NCBI GenBank assembly: GCA_032690845.1
Contig: CM064433.1
Coordinates: 33,602,658 to 33,666,657, forward strand
DNA length: 64,000 nt
Reading direction: 5' to 3'
Source: Eleusine coracana subsp. coracana
Lineage: Eukaryota > Streptophyta > Magnoliopsida > Poales > Poaceae
Positions 1-10,422 of this stretch are shown piece by piece. The position numbers were made by a program, and so were the translations under genes. Position 1 is the stretch's first letter; every line of letters begins with the position of its first letter. Below the pieces are notes generated by a model that was not told the origin of the DNA, did not search any database, and was given only the letters and a program-made list of their open reading frames with translations.

Positions 1-724
1 TCACCGCTTTAAGCAATCAGATCTAGATCTAACAATTTATAATTATTATACAGATATTTCTAAAAAAAAATTTAAGCCTAAAAGCTTTCAATCGAGTGAA
101 GGCTAGGAAATATGTTATTTTAGTGACTGGCTATGACAATATATTTTGTTAATGGTACATCTTAAATGAATTATAATAACCTTATATTGCTTGCGGTCTA
201 CCTTTAAGTGGATAAGCTAAGTTTTAGTGTTGTATTTAAAACATACTCATGACTAGACCGCGTAATTGCGCGGGCTATTTTGCTAGTTGAAAGATTAATA
301 ACAGCTGAGATACATGTAATACGACTCTGAGATGATATTACGATGGACACGAAAAAACCTTGACCTTACCTCAATTATATAGTTTACTATCAATTATATA
401 GTTTAGATTATGATTTTCTTTGTTACGGGTTTGCAGGATCCCCTTTTAGTCACCTCATCAGGAATATCTTTTTAACAAGAGCCATACGCGATGTTATTCC
501 ATAGGGTTTGTAAGTAGAAATTTCAGATGCCACGTTGCAAAAAAAAGAAAAAAAACGCCAGGTGCGCTAGTTTTGTGGCCGAAAATTGGTCTTCCTTTAC
601 ATTTCTTTTCAAATTATGTGTATCCCTCATTTTAGATGCCTGATATTTTATTTTTTATTTTGATATTTTGAGTTGATGCAAAAAATAAAATGAACAATAA
701 AATGGAGGCTATTTTGCTAGTTGA
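1..724. other. AT-rich intergenic DNA with two Helitron-like 3' ends
   Basis: I see no gene here. Positions 259-286 contain a short hairpin (CCGCG, six-base loop, CGCGG) followed by a CTAG end and then T, the typical 3' terminus of a plant Helitron in plus orientation. An 18-bp copy of the terminus and its flank (273-290) recurs at 707-724, without the hairpin. The 434 bp between them are AT-rich and resemble no gene. The 5' TC end of either element could not be placed. Confidence 0.4.
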
Positions 725-1000
725 GATGGAGATTGGAGGCTGCGTTCTCCCACTCTGGCCCCGACTTGGTCTCGGACTCCTCCTACTCCGACGGCCACGC
801 CGAGCAGGAGGGGGCTGTCGTCGGCGTCTCGGCAGCGGTGTTTGAGACGCTGATGCAGGAGCTCGTCGCGGACCTCGGTGCTGGATGGAAACAGAGGATG
901 CTCTGCTTTTGCTCTGCTTAGGCCTTCGGCGTGTTCGTGGGATAATTGAAACATTTTGTTTTATTTTTCTTTTCGGGTTGTGGGGTTAGCTTGGTAGGTA
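725..1000. other. GC-rich exon-like remnant
   Basis: A GC-rich island of about 200 bp (727-925) sits in AT-rich DNA directly after a Helitron-type CTAG end. It is open in one frame on each strand for 66-81 codons. The plus-strand frame is rich in acidic and serine residues. I do not recognise the product. It may be a captured exon fragment left in a Helitron or a remnant of a larger gene; no start context, splice sites or domain decides this. Confidence 0.2.
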
Positions 1001-2349
1001 GGCTCTACCGCTCTGTGTATCATTTGGCAATTCCTGTCAATGTCAGGTGAAGTCTGCGCAGTAGATGAATCAAGTTATTAGACGTAATAAAGATATTAAT
1101 TTCGTGCGTTACTATAAAAGTGTCTGTTTACGGAATTTTTTAAGAAAAATAAAATATACATACCATATATTTTTTTAGATATAGTATGATTAATAACAAT
1201 TGTTTTTCTATGTGAACATACTTTAGAATAGGTTTAATATATATATACCTACGTAAAATTAAAGTGCATTTAACCAGATAATCAAGACTGGACTACACAT
1301 TGGCACAGGCCTACACCTTAATCTTATCATGTTATATATAGAATATTTTGGAATTAAAATATGTCTTAATTTGCCTAATTTGTTGACTATAAAATTTGCA
1401 GAGGCCTACCTCATTGTTGCAGTTGCAGAGAACACAACTAGTTGTCCAAATTTCTTTTTATTGTTTTCTTTTTCGTGACAAAAAGGTTCAGAGAACATCT
1501 TATGTCCCAAACCAATTGTACAAGATAAAGCTGAAGAAAAATACATGTTCGGCAGGAAGGTCTTTTTTTAAAAAAATTGTTGAAATGGCAGGAATAGAGG
1601 CTAGTTCGTAATACACTGATCGACTAGGTAGAAGTCGGTTCGGCACTAACCGACTAGTCCCGATCGGTTTTGTAATCCTCGACTAGCCTGGTCCCCCTTT
1701 TCGCGTCGTCTTCATGTAGGAAGTCGGGGTGGTCGTTAGCCCTGACGGGCATATCGGTTACTGCCTATACGATAGGCCTATCAGCTGTAGAGTCTCCGAT
1801 ATGCTCTGTTGAACTGCCCGCTCGTGACTCAATAGTCCTTTCTCCGCAGATAGAGAGAGATAGACGCCAGTGGCGGCGGCAGAGCGGGCGGTGCTGGGCG
1901 GGCACGGCTGGAGAGAGAGAGGTCGTGCACCTTCGAAGAGAGGAAGGCGGGCGGCGGCCGGAGAGAGGAAGCCGGGGGCGGCGCCTGGTGGGCACGGCCG
2001 GAGACAGGGAGGCAGACGGCGGTCGGGGAGAGGAAGGCCAGCGCAGCCATAGAGAGGACGACCCCGCTGGCGTTTTGTTCCATGGTCCTCGCTTTGTCTA
2101 TCGGTGTTCTTCCTATGGCTTCTTGATGTCGTGTTGGTTCCAGCACCCGTCCTTCGTCGTCTATGTGACTGAGGCCTCTCACCATTGTCGAAAAACATGA
2201 ATAGATAGAAGAAATTTGGGATATGATGCTTAAGAAGTTTCCTGTCTTGAAGAAATGCCTAACACAGTAAAAGCAGTTCATGAGCATATCACTTATACAA
2301 ATGATACAATAAAATTACTGAAAATTATAACAAACCTGAATATGGGAGG
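1001..2349. other. Intergenic DNA with a GC-rich GA-repeat patch
   Basis: The first 600 bases are AT-rich without coding signal. From about 1620 to 1760 there are repeated variants of the motif CGGTTA/CGACTAG, which reappear near 2965-2985 and 4050-4110, so an old transposon may span 1620-4120. Positions 1860-2060 are a GC-rich patch of degenerate GGAGAGAG/GGCACGGC repeats that opens several overlapping frames on both strands. Their composition suggests simple-sequence expansion rather than a protein. Confidence 0.35.
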
Positions 2350-2664
2350 TCATTTCATCAGGAGTATCTGAGGTGTCCTGCTAGTGAATTCTATAACTGA
2401 TGGGTGGTTTGCCAGCTCATAAACCCTCTCATGGTCTTCTAATAGGGCCCTAAGGTCATTTGTGGTAACATATTAGAATGCTGCATTCTTAGAGGACCAG
2501 ACACTCATTCCTTTCAACTTTGAAACCGCTTCTATGAGGTTGTTCTCCTTCAAGGGATCATCTACACCATCTTCAAGCTGTTGCACGACAGTCCAAATAG
2601 TGCCTAGGGCTAATCTGATGGATGTAACTGTCCAGGGAAACTGGCAGCTAGATGATCCCGCCAT
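2350..2664 (-). pseudogene. Small unrecognised gene with one internal stop
   Basis: On the minus strand a reading frame of 105 codons runs from ATG at 2664 to TGA at 2350, interrupted once by TAA (about codon 64, near 2473). After the stop the same frame stays open for 40 codons of ordinary soluble-protein composition (motifs LEDHERVYELANHP and VIEFTSRTP). A TATA-like CTATAAG lies near 2747-2753, placing a transcription start between it and the ATG. An in-frame ATG at 2742 is also open but sits too close to the TATA box. I recognise no family. It could be a recently broken host gene or a gene carried by the transposon suggested by flanking CGGTTA repeats. Confidence 0.4.
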
Positions 2665-2988
2665 GGATGTGTTTCTTGCTTGGTAGAAGAAGTATGGTTG
2701 GGAAAGAAGAGTGCTAGTTGAGAAAGAAAGCCTGGGTATCACGCCTACTTATAGACACAAGAAGGCTATCGGATGCATTGGATGCCTACAGTATACTACT
2801 ATATGAAAAAGTGAGGACTTGTTGATCGGTGGGTGACCAAAAGGCCTATTATACTATTTGCATGCCAAAAAGTCACGACATGTAGCGACGCATCACTACG
2901 TATAGGGAAACCAATGTTGCACCTCAGTTACTGCTGAAAAAATATTATTTTAAAAAATTCTAGGAGTAGTCGGTTGGTGGACGACCAA
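2665..2988. other. Intergenic DNA upstream of the small broken gene
   Basis: Apart from the TATA-like sequence near 2750 (minus), nothing coding is seen. The CGGTTGG motif near 2971 belongs to the dispersed CGGTTA family. The last three bases (caa, 2986-2988) are the target-site duplication of the CACTA element that follows. Confidence 0.4.
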
Positions 2989-4019
2989 CACTACAAGAAA
3001 AATGACATTCTACGACGTTTCAGTTTCGTTGTAGAATATAAAAAATACGTCGTAATATATATTTTGCGATGTTCAGGTAACGAAAATCAATTCGTCGTTG
3101 AATGTCTGTTATAAAAAGACATTTAGCGATGTTTCTATCCGTTTTGGTCGCAAATTCATCGTGACGATCCCTACTTTGCCGCTAATTTGTAACATTGTAT
3201 TTTCATCACAATCTATGTCCAAAACATCATAATCAATGTATTATTTATCTATGGGCTAGGCCCATTTATAATGATGGGCTGAATCATTTAGAGCAGGCCT
3301 TTTGATTCTGAGGGAACTGTGAGTTACTTTATAGCATTGCAGTGAGGGACTTAGGCTGGCAGCCTGCATGTTCTGGGTTTGAATCCCCTTAGACGCAAAT
3401 GTCAAGTTTTTTATTTCTTTTTTATTTTTCACAACTAGCCACTTTACTTCAAAAATATACGCAAGCTTATCTTTTTTTTCTTCTTTTTTCTTTCTTCCTC
3501 AGCACATTCACTACTCAATTCTTTCAAATTTCTTCGCAAAAAATATACATCATTAATAAAATTTAAAAAATTATTCTAGTTTGTATTTTTATTATTTAAA
3601 GATAATTCTACTATATAATAGTTTTTATGAAATAAATAATGTGATATATTACATAATACACAATACTTTATTGTTTTAAGAAAAGTTTCATATAAAAAAG
3701 TATTTTTTAGATAACAACATTTTACTTTGACAATAAAGTAGCCTATAAATTTTGAAAAAATATAAACTAAAAATTTAACCACGAAAGTTCTTAGTTATGA
3801 CAATTTACTTGCGGTGTTACAACTTTGCCTCTTGCGACACACAATAGTTCGTCGCTAAATAGGATATTGGTTTAGTTTGCGATGATTTCTGGATAGCTAT
3901 TGCGACACACTTTATAAACGTCGCTAAATTGAGTGAGACGTCATAAAATAGAATGCCCCGTGACATTTTTACCAAATGTCACTTTATAAACGTCGTAGAA
4001 TGTCAAATTTCTTGTAGTG
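2989..4019. mobile_element. Non-autonomous CACTA (En/Spm-like) element, 1031 bp
   Basis: The left end reads CACTACAAGAAAAATGACAT and the right end is its inverted complement with few differences (CACTACAAGAAATTTGACAT), giving terminal inverted repeats of about 30 bp. A three-base target duplication, caa, lies at 2986-2988 and 4020-4022. Subterminal regions repeat short motifs around cgtcg, gcgatg and gcgacac in both orientations, as transposase-binding arrays of this superfamily do. There is no transposase, so it depends on an element elsewhere. The 1.2-kb element matches neither end sequence of the 9.3-kb CACTA at 19467. Near 3350-3410 there is a tRNA B-box-like patch. Confidence 0.88.
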
Positions 4020-4022
4020 CAA

Positions 4023-5596
4023 TATACCTGTAAAACTGTTTGCATGCCAAAAGGCAACTAATCGGTCACACTGACTAACTTATTTCCCCCTAGTCGGTTA
4101 CCACACAACCGAATGACAGCTATTTTCATGATTTCTTCAATTTGTACCCTAGATCTGCAATTATCTATTAAAATAATATTATTTAAAAAACCGAGGGAGG
4201 GGGGGGGGGGAGGAGTGCAACAGGATGGTAAGAAGAAGACGGTAAAGAGCAATCTGTCCTGTCATGAGAAATTGCCTAAATAGAAGAGAGAATCCAAGTA
4301 GTAGAAGCAAAGCAATCAGATACGAAACAACATACAAAGTCAAAGGAGGAGTTCTTAGTAATCAACAGCAAAAGTGTGTCAACATGATTGACCGTCATCT
4401 CAGTGCTCCTCAACATATGTTCTGTCAACGCATGCGTCATAGATGACATATCCAGGTATATTTAGTCGTAATCCTTGGTTGCAATACTGTTACACTTAAT
4501 ATCCTTATTGGTCTTTAACAAGGAGTCGCAATATGCATATTTATGTTTGCATCTAACTTATTGTCTAGACATGTTTAATAGGTTCGGAGCATAGTTCCTA
4601 TAAATTTTGGGTAAATTTCATTGAAGAAACATAGAAGTGCATGAAAAGATAAGGATATAAAAAGCTAATTTGAACAATCCGTGACGAAGTCCTCATCAAA
4701 ACAATGAAAATGGACATATGGTACATATAATTTGGAGTTTATATGAGAAAGTTATGCCTCTGGAAAAATGTCTCTTGAAACAATTTCTATGCACTATGAA
4801 AATGGACATATGGTACCCAGCTGTCGCTCGTTGCTGCAAGTGGCAATTTGGACGAGGACCAACGGGACGACGGAGTCAGGAGTACCGCGAGTTCTATCCA
4901 ATTTGGGCTTAGAGCACCCACAATGTTCCGACAAACCATACTGCAAAGGTTCGATGGGGAACTTTTTGGTTCCGATATCACAATGTGTATGGGACCTATA
5001 GGTCAGTAAAACAATTCCCTATATCTCTCTCGGCTCTTCCATTGCGCGGCTGATAATGACTCACGGAAGCAAGCCAAGAGCCATGAGCACAGAAAATGTT
5101 ATTTAATTAAGTTTGGTTCGGCTAGAAGCGAACCGAACTGAGAGTTCGCTTTTTACCTCTGACACGTTTGGTTCGATTGCTGCAATGTATATGGTTCGGT
5201 TTCTTTCTTGTTCGGTTCGCTTTTTTATCACATTGCTGGTGCTCCTACAAGTTCGTGCCACTCACCACCTCCACATGCATGTCGTCCTCATGACGCCTGC
5301 ATGACGCAAGCCAAGCCCAACTAGACAGACGCACTTCAGCAGTGGCGGCGGGAAGAGTCCCAACTCCTAGGGCCAATGTGACAGTTCAAGGCAATCATAG
5401 CGCGTGAGTTCATGACAGTGCAAAAAGTCCAACGAGACTCTGTGAATGTTGGAAAAAGGCAATCGATGAACAACTTCCGCACGCAAAAAGATGCCTCTGA
5501 AAAAAACAACTTGCCTACCGGTTACTACAGTTATCATTCGCTGTCTTCCATCGATACAGAGGCCGCATAGCGGATCATTCGCAACTCATCGCCATC
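4023..5596. other. Intergenic region upstream of the receptor-like protein gene
   Basis: No convincing gene is present. Positions 4198-4212 form a G-run. An 18-bp direct repeat (aaaatggacatatggtac) occurs at about 4706 and 4797. Around 5110-5222 the sequence ggttcg recurs several times, giving a degenerate short repeat. Open frames of 60-77 codons here overlap on both strands, lack start context and have no recognisable domain. The last few hundred bases should hold the promoter of the gene at 5597, but I cannot place a clear TATA box. Confidence 0.4.
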
Positions 5597-8071
5597 ATGC
5601 CTCACAAAGCTGCCAAGGTATTGTTGCTCTGGATCACCTGCAGCTTCTATTTCCTTTGTAGTGTGGCTAAGAACTGCCTACTACACGAGCGGGACGCACT
5701 GCTCACCTTCAAGCATGGCATCACCAACGACACGGAAAATACACTTGCCTCGTGGCAGCTACACCAAGATTGCTGCAGGTGGAAAGGGATCACTTGTAGC
5801 AACTTTACTGGCCATGTCGTCAAGCTTGATCTCAGAGATGCGCATTTGCTCGGCCAGATAAGTCCTTCCTTGCTTTCTCTAGAGTATTTGGAATACCTCG
5901 ACCTTAGTACAAATTTCCAAGGTCGACCTATCCAAAGAGTCCCGGAGTTCTTGGGACATATGAAGAACCTGAGATATCTCGATCTCTCGTATGTTCCATT
6001 CTCTTGTACTGTGCCACCTCTGTTCGGCAACCTTACCAAGCTCGAATACCTCAACCTCAATAACACATTGTTTTTTGGAAGTTTGCCTCCCCAATTGGGC
6101 AACCTTTCCAATTTGCAACACATCGACCTTGGTTGGATGCAAAACTCGTATTCGACAGACATCTCGTGGATGACTAATCTTCATTTTCTAGAGTATATTG
6201 ACTTGAGCAATACAAATCTCAGCACAATAGTCGATTTTCCCCTTGTGGGAAACATGATTCCAACTCTGAAGTACATCTATCTTAGAAACTGCTCACTTCC
6301 AAGCGCAAACCAGTCTGTCCCACACTTAAACCTTACCAGACTTGAAGAGCTAGATCTCTCACAGAACCACTTTGGTCACCCATTTACATCTTGCTGGTTT
6401 TGGAACATCACAAGCATCAGAACGCTCGACCTTTATTCAACCTATCTTGGTGGCGACATACCTCATGCACTAGGACGAATGGTGTCTCTGCAACGCATAG
6501 ACTTTTCCAATAATGGAAATGCAGCCACAATGACTGTAGACCTAAAAAATTTATGTGAACTGCAAATCCTATGGCTCGATTCGTGTCTATCTTCTGGGAA
6601 CATAACCCAGTTAGTTGAGAATTTGCCACTGTGTTCTAGCAAGTTGTTTTCCTTGAGTTCATCCAGCAATAATATGACAGGTGTTCTTCCAAATATTATG
6701 GGCCACTTAACGGGACTGGATTATATTGACCTTTCAGACAATAGAATAAGTGGACCTATACCTCCAGAGGTTGGGAAACTTCCTGTATTAGGTGGACTCT
6801 ACCTTGGTTCCAACCAACTCAGTGGCCAGATACCATTATTGCCGACAAGCATCACGATAATGGACATCTCCATGAACTATTTATCAGGGCATTTGCCATT
6901 AAAATTTGGAGGTCCAAATCTTCTAATTCTAAGTCTATCCTCAAATTTCATTGAAGGGGAACTACCTGAATCTATTTGTGAATCACAAAACATGCAATTC
7001 CTGGATCTATCAAATAACTTATTTCAGGGAGAACTGCCCATCTGTTCCTGTATGCAAGACATGTCGTTTCTACTCTTAAGTAACAACAGCTTTTCAGGAG
7101 TGTTCCCTTCCTGGATCCAATGCATGCCCTCAATGGTTTTCCTAGATCTTTCGTGGAACAAGTTACATGGAACATTACCAAGGTGGATTGGAGACATGGA
7201 AAAGTTGCATTTTCTACAGTTAAGTTACAACATGTTCTCCGGGGATATTCCAGAGAGCATCATGGATCTTGGAGCACTTCAGTACTTGAATTTAGCATCA
7301 AACAATATATCAGGATCAATACCCGTATATTGGTCGAAGTTAGTTGCAATGACTGAAAAGTACACAGTGGGACCTGAGGACGATTCATACATTAGTCTTC
7401 TCATTGGTTTGTCACGACAAGAAATTTTATCTGTTGTAATGATGCATGGTGTATTCAGGTATGGACCAAATGGGATTGTTAGCATGGTTGGGATTGACTT
7501 GTCGCTGAACTACTTAACAGGTGAAATTCCAGATCAAATAACTACTCTTGATCGATTGTTGGATTTAAATTTATCGTGTAACCAATTGAGTGGAAAAATT
7601 CCAGAGAATATCGGGTCTATGAAATCGCTGGAGTGGCTTGACCTGTCAAGGAATAACCTTTCAAGTGAGATCCCACCAAGCTTGTCAGATTTAACATGTT
7701 TAAGTTCCTTGGACGTGTCGTATAACAATCTTACGGGACCAATTCCATCAGGACGTCAGCTCGACACACTTTACTCTGGGAACCCGTCCATCTACGAAGG
7801 AAATAGTGGCCTATGTGGTCCACCTGTTGGACGGAATTGTTCAGGGAGAAACTCAGACGAAAGTGTCAACGAAATAAGGAGTGAAAATGATTCAAAGCTA
7901 TTCTTTTACTTTGGACTTAGTTCAGGTTTTCTAGTTGGTCTCTGGGTTGTTTTCTGTGCTCTGCTTTTCAAGAAAACGTGGAGAGTTTCATACTACTGCC
8001 TCTTGGACCAAGTGTACGTGTTTATGGCTGTGACTTGGGGCAGAGTAGCTAGACAAGGTACTACAGATTAA
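5597..8071 (+). CDS. Leucine-rich-repeat receptor-like protein (RLP), no kinase
   Basis: This intact intronless 824-residue frame encodes a cell-surface receptor-like protein of the Cf/Ve type. Residues 1-25 are a hydrophobic signal peptide. Residues about 26-80 are the plant N-terminal LRR cap with paired cysteines (DCCRWKGITC). About twenty extracellular LRRs follow (LxxLxxLDLSxNxLxGxIP pattern), broken near residues 590-640 by a non-LRR island, then four further repeats and a C-terminal cap with cysteines. Residues about 768-791 are a single membrane helix containing a GxxxG motif, followed by a 33-residue cytoplasmic tail without kinase. RLPs of this architecture generally signal through partner kinases such as SOBIR1; that is family knowledge, not seen here. 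Many NxS/T sites suggest heavy glycosylation. The ATG at 5597 directly precedes the signal peptide. A role in pathogen sensing is likely by family, but the ligand is unknown. Confidence 0.93.
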   Translation: MPHKAAKVLLLWITCSFYFLCSVAKNCLLHERDALLTFKHGITNDTENTLASWQLHQDCCRWKGITCSNFTGHVVKLDLRDAHLLGQISPSLLSLEYLEYLDLSTNFQGRPIQRVPEFLGHMKNLRYLDLSYVPFSCTVPPLFGNLTKLEYLNLNNTLFFGSLPPQLGNLSNLQHIDLGWMQNSYSTDISWMTNLHFLEYIDLSNTNLSTIVDFPLVGNMIPTLKYIYLRNCSLPSANQSVPHLNLTRLEELDLSQNHFGHPFTSCWFWNITSIRTLDLYSTYLGGDIPHALGRMVSLQRIDFSNNGNAATMTVDLKNLCELQILWLDSCLSSGNITQLVENLPLCSSKLFSLSSSSNNMTGVLPNIMGHLTGLDYIDLSDNRISGPIPPEVGKLPVLGGLYLGSNQLSGQIPLLPTSITIMDISMNYLSGHLPLKFGGPNLLILSLSSNFIEGELPESICESQNMQFLDLSNNLFQGELPICSCMQDMSFLLLSNNSFSGVFPSWIQCMPSMVFLDLSWNKLHGTLPRWIGDMEKLHFLQLSYNMFSGDIPESIMDLGALQYLNLASNNISGSIPVYWSKLVAMTEKYTVGPEDDSYISLLIGLSRQEILSVVMMHGVFRYGPNGIVSMVGIDLSLNYLTGEIPDQITTLDRLLDLNLSCNQLSGKIPENIGSMKSLEWLDLSRNNLSSEIPPSLSDLTCLSSLDVSYNNLTGPIPSGRQLDTLYSGNPSIYEGNSGLCGPPVGRNCSGRNSDESVNEIRSENDSKLFFYFGLSSGFLVGLWVVFCALLFKKTWRVSYYCLLDQVYVFMAVTWGRVARQGTTD

Positions 8072-8237
8072 CTCATGAAGCACAGCTGGCGGTGAGATGC
8101 TGCTACAGAACCATAACGTAGTGCATCAACAAGTAAATGAAGGTGAAGAACATGTTGAAACTTTTGTTAGTATTTTTGGTAAAGATGTAATAGGTAACGA
8201 CGATCAGTGAACTTCAGTTATACTGATTTGTAATAAA
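8072..8237. other. 3' flank of the RLP gene
   Basis: Non-coding sequence after the TAA/TGA region of the receptor gene, probably its 3' untranslated region. An AATAAA-like signal is not perfect; the best candidate is taataaa at 8231, which overlaps the boundary with the Helitron end that follows. Confidence 0.35.
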
Positions 8238-8700
8238 CTAGTAAACCTTACAAGCGCATTTGCGCGGCTAATTTTGAGATCTTATATATAGAAAATTAAT
8301 TAAGATGAGTTCTTTTGAATTTACACTACATCATATTGTGTTATTAAACCATTTCAGTAAAGAACGTTCCATTACATATTTTGCTAAACCCATAAAGTGA
8401 ACCGATTAGTAGGGTAGTTCTGAATCGTATTTTTGCATGTAGGATGGTTTTGCCGGTTCGATGCTGCAAGTATGATTTGTAGGCGGATGCGTAGGCAATT
8501 GCGCAAGAGAAGGAGACTATCTAATGCGCGGATGAGCAGCTCGTCATGGTCTGCTGTAAAACTCACTGGCGCTGTGGGGATGGGTTGAACGCCACGAGCC
8601 TCTCAGGTTGGTGAGAAACTGTCTGCAGTATATTCTAAAATCAAGAACTAGTAAACCTACCCGCCCATTTGCGCGGCTAGTCTTGACATCTTATTAGAAA
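8238..8700 (-). mobile_element. Two tandem Helitron-like 3' termini (minus)
   Basis: On the minus strand, GCCGCGCAAATGCGC-type hairpins followed by an 11-14 base spacer and CTAG end at 8238 and again at 8648; both are followed by T, as Helitron targets require. The two ends with their hairpins are about 410 bp apart and share about 40 bp. They look like two insertions of related non-autonomous Helitrons, or a Helitron with a duplicated terminus. No Rep/helicase coding sequence is present, and the TC 5' ends were not located. Confidence 0.5.
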
Positions 8701-9969
8701 TTTACTAATATAATGTTTTAAAATTTTGATGTATGACTTGTATAATTCAATTCGATTCATTGAATCAGACATCCTTATGATTAAGACTCTTAAACCCATA
8801 AGAACCTTAGAAGAGTAGGAGGACATGAGCATGAGTTACTGTCAAGCAAAGGATACAGTTAATCTCCAGAGCCGTCCAAAGTCAACAATAACATGCTAGT
8901 AAAAATTAACCACAAAACTAACTTGCGTCTTCAACAGCGCGGAGTTTAATTCAAGTGTGAACCTGCAAGTCTACAGGCTTATAAAATGAAGGTTTACCCG
9001 TACTCCTCTCAAACTTATCAGTCGTCAATTATATGCTATATATATTCTCAGGATTATTTCAACAGTTCTTCCCATGACAAATCTCTGTTTCAAGACAACG
9101 CACTCTGTAATGTTCTAAAAGAAATGGCACGAAAAATATTGTTTCACTGTACCGTTGGTAGGAGATATCAGATCGCAGAGCAGCTAAGGCTTACCGTGAC
9201 GTGCGCATGTCCGACACCTGCAGAGCTCCAGTCGTGGCACATGGAAGACGTCCGGTCTGCATCCTTCTTCACCGCGTGCTTCCATGTCCTGGTCACCTGA
9301 GAGCTCGAGTAGCGTGAGGTAGTTTTTCAATTGCATCTTGATGACAATGAGGTATGGCCGCACGGGAGAAACAAATGATACGCTCGATGGTTGGACGCAG
9401 CTCAGGGAAAGCACTGACCCTTTGCAGCCGATTCCCAGCCAAACCCATATTCCCATTGTCAACATCTTGTTGAGCTCGGAACATCATTGGTCTTCCAGAA
9501 TAACAACCAAAACCTAACGACCGTCGCTGGCGGTGGCACCTGGCGGCTCAGAACATCATTGGTCTTCCAGTATAACAACCGAAACCTAACGACATCACTG
9601 GCGGCGGTACCTAGCGGCAGTGCAGAGGCTCATTGCTACGAAGGGAGTGTGTGCGTATGAAAGCCTCTCTCATGGCGCAGCCCGATTGCCTTGCTTCCAT
9701 GGTGAAGGGAAAGGGTATTGAAATGGATGACGCAGGGGTGAATGACTTGGTAGACCGCAAAAGAATAAAGAAATTACCGATAGACAACGTACAAATAGTG
9801 GTGAACGACTTAAACATATACAGGGGTATTTGTGGTCTAATTTTTTTATAATGATAGTGGTGAGTAATTTTTTTTTTCTCCGATTAACGTGAAAATTTCT
9901 AGGCCTTGAGAGCGAATGTGGTGGCTACTTTTGTTGCTCAAATATATATATAATAGATGCGAGAGAGGA
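8701..9969. other. Intergenic DNA with a 72-bp tandem duplication
   Basis: No gene is supported. Frames of 60-104 codons on both strands between 8986 and 9851 overlap each other and show no domain. A 72-bp unit occurs twice in direct tandem at 9475-9546 and 9547-9618 with about 10% divergence (core gaacatcattggtcttccag). Some of the region from 9180 to 9830 is moderately GC-rich and could be a gene fragment carried by a Helitron ending at 8648, but this cannot be tested here. Confidence 0.35.
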
Positions 9970-10422
9970 CGTGACAACACTTGACTTCCCGATAAATTTC
10001 ACTGAGACATCAATACTCCTCAGCGGACTGGAGTGCGAATTTTGCCTCACATTGAGCCCGGGGCTGCTCGATAGGCGCCGCGGATGGACCGACGCTAGCT
10101 TTTGGGTTACTCCCATGCGACAAGAGTCAGGTTGCCAGGCTATATGCATTGCAGCTTGCAGTCAGGGATGTGTGTAGCGAGAGGAGGTTTGGAGAGGCGG
10201 GACACATAAGAACGCTGCCACCGACGCACGTATGTTTCCTCATTTCGTTGATGCCCTCTGTATGTTCTTTGCTCCTCGTCTCGGCAGCAGCACATGCCGT
10301 AAGCGTGGCCTCCCAGCCGTATCCACGCCTTGAACGTATCTCGTTACGTGGCAGCAGGCTGCGCGTCTTTGTACACACGTCGCACTGCAGCTTGCGCGCA
10401 CGCGCACGTAAGTATATAGCAC
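9970..10422. repeat. Segmental repeat unit A, part 1
   Basis: From about 10170 this sequence aligns with 43485-43710 (unit B), sharing long matches such as gtagcgagaggaggtttgg and ggcagcaggctgcgcgtctt. From about 10020 to 10150 it aligns with 56100-56230 (unit C). The copy is interrupted at 10422 by the Tat-like retrotransposon and resumes at 29129. The unit B copy shows the uninterrupted sequence, so the retrotransposon entered after the duplication. No gene is seen in this part. Confidence 0.7.

Noticed and set aside
1758..2287. Overlapping minus-strand frames of 76-152 codons
   Set aside because: They depend on a GC-rich GA-repeat patch, overlap in different phases and have no recognisable protein family.
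3300..3410. Functional tRNA gene
   Set aside because: Only a B-box-like sequence is visible; no complete cloverleaf or A box could be made out.
5647..7728. Frames of 60-171 codons within the RLP gene on other frames and the minus strand
   Set aside because: They are shadows of the leucine-rich repeat coding sequence and have no independent start context or composition.
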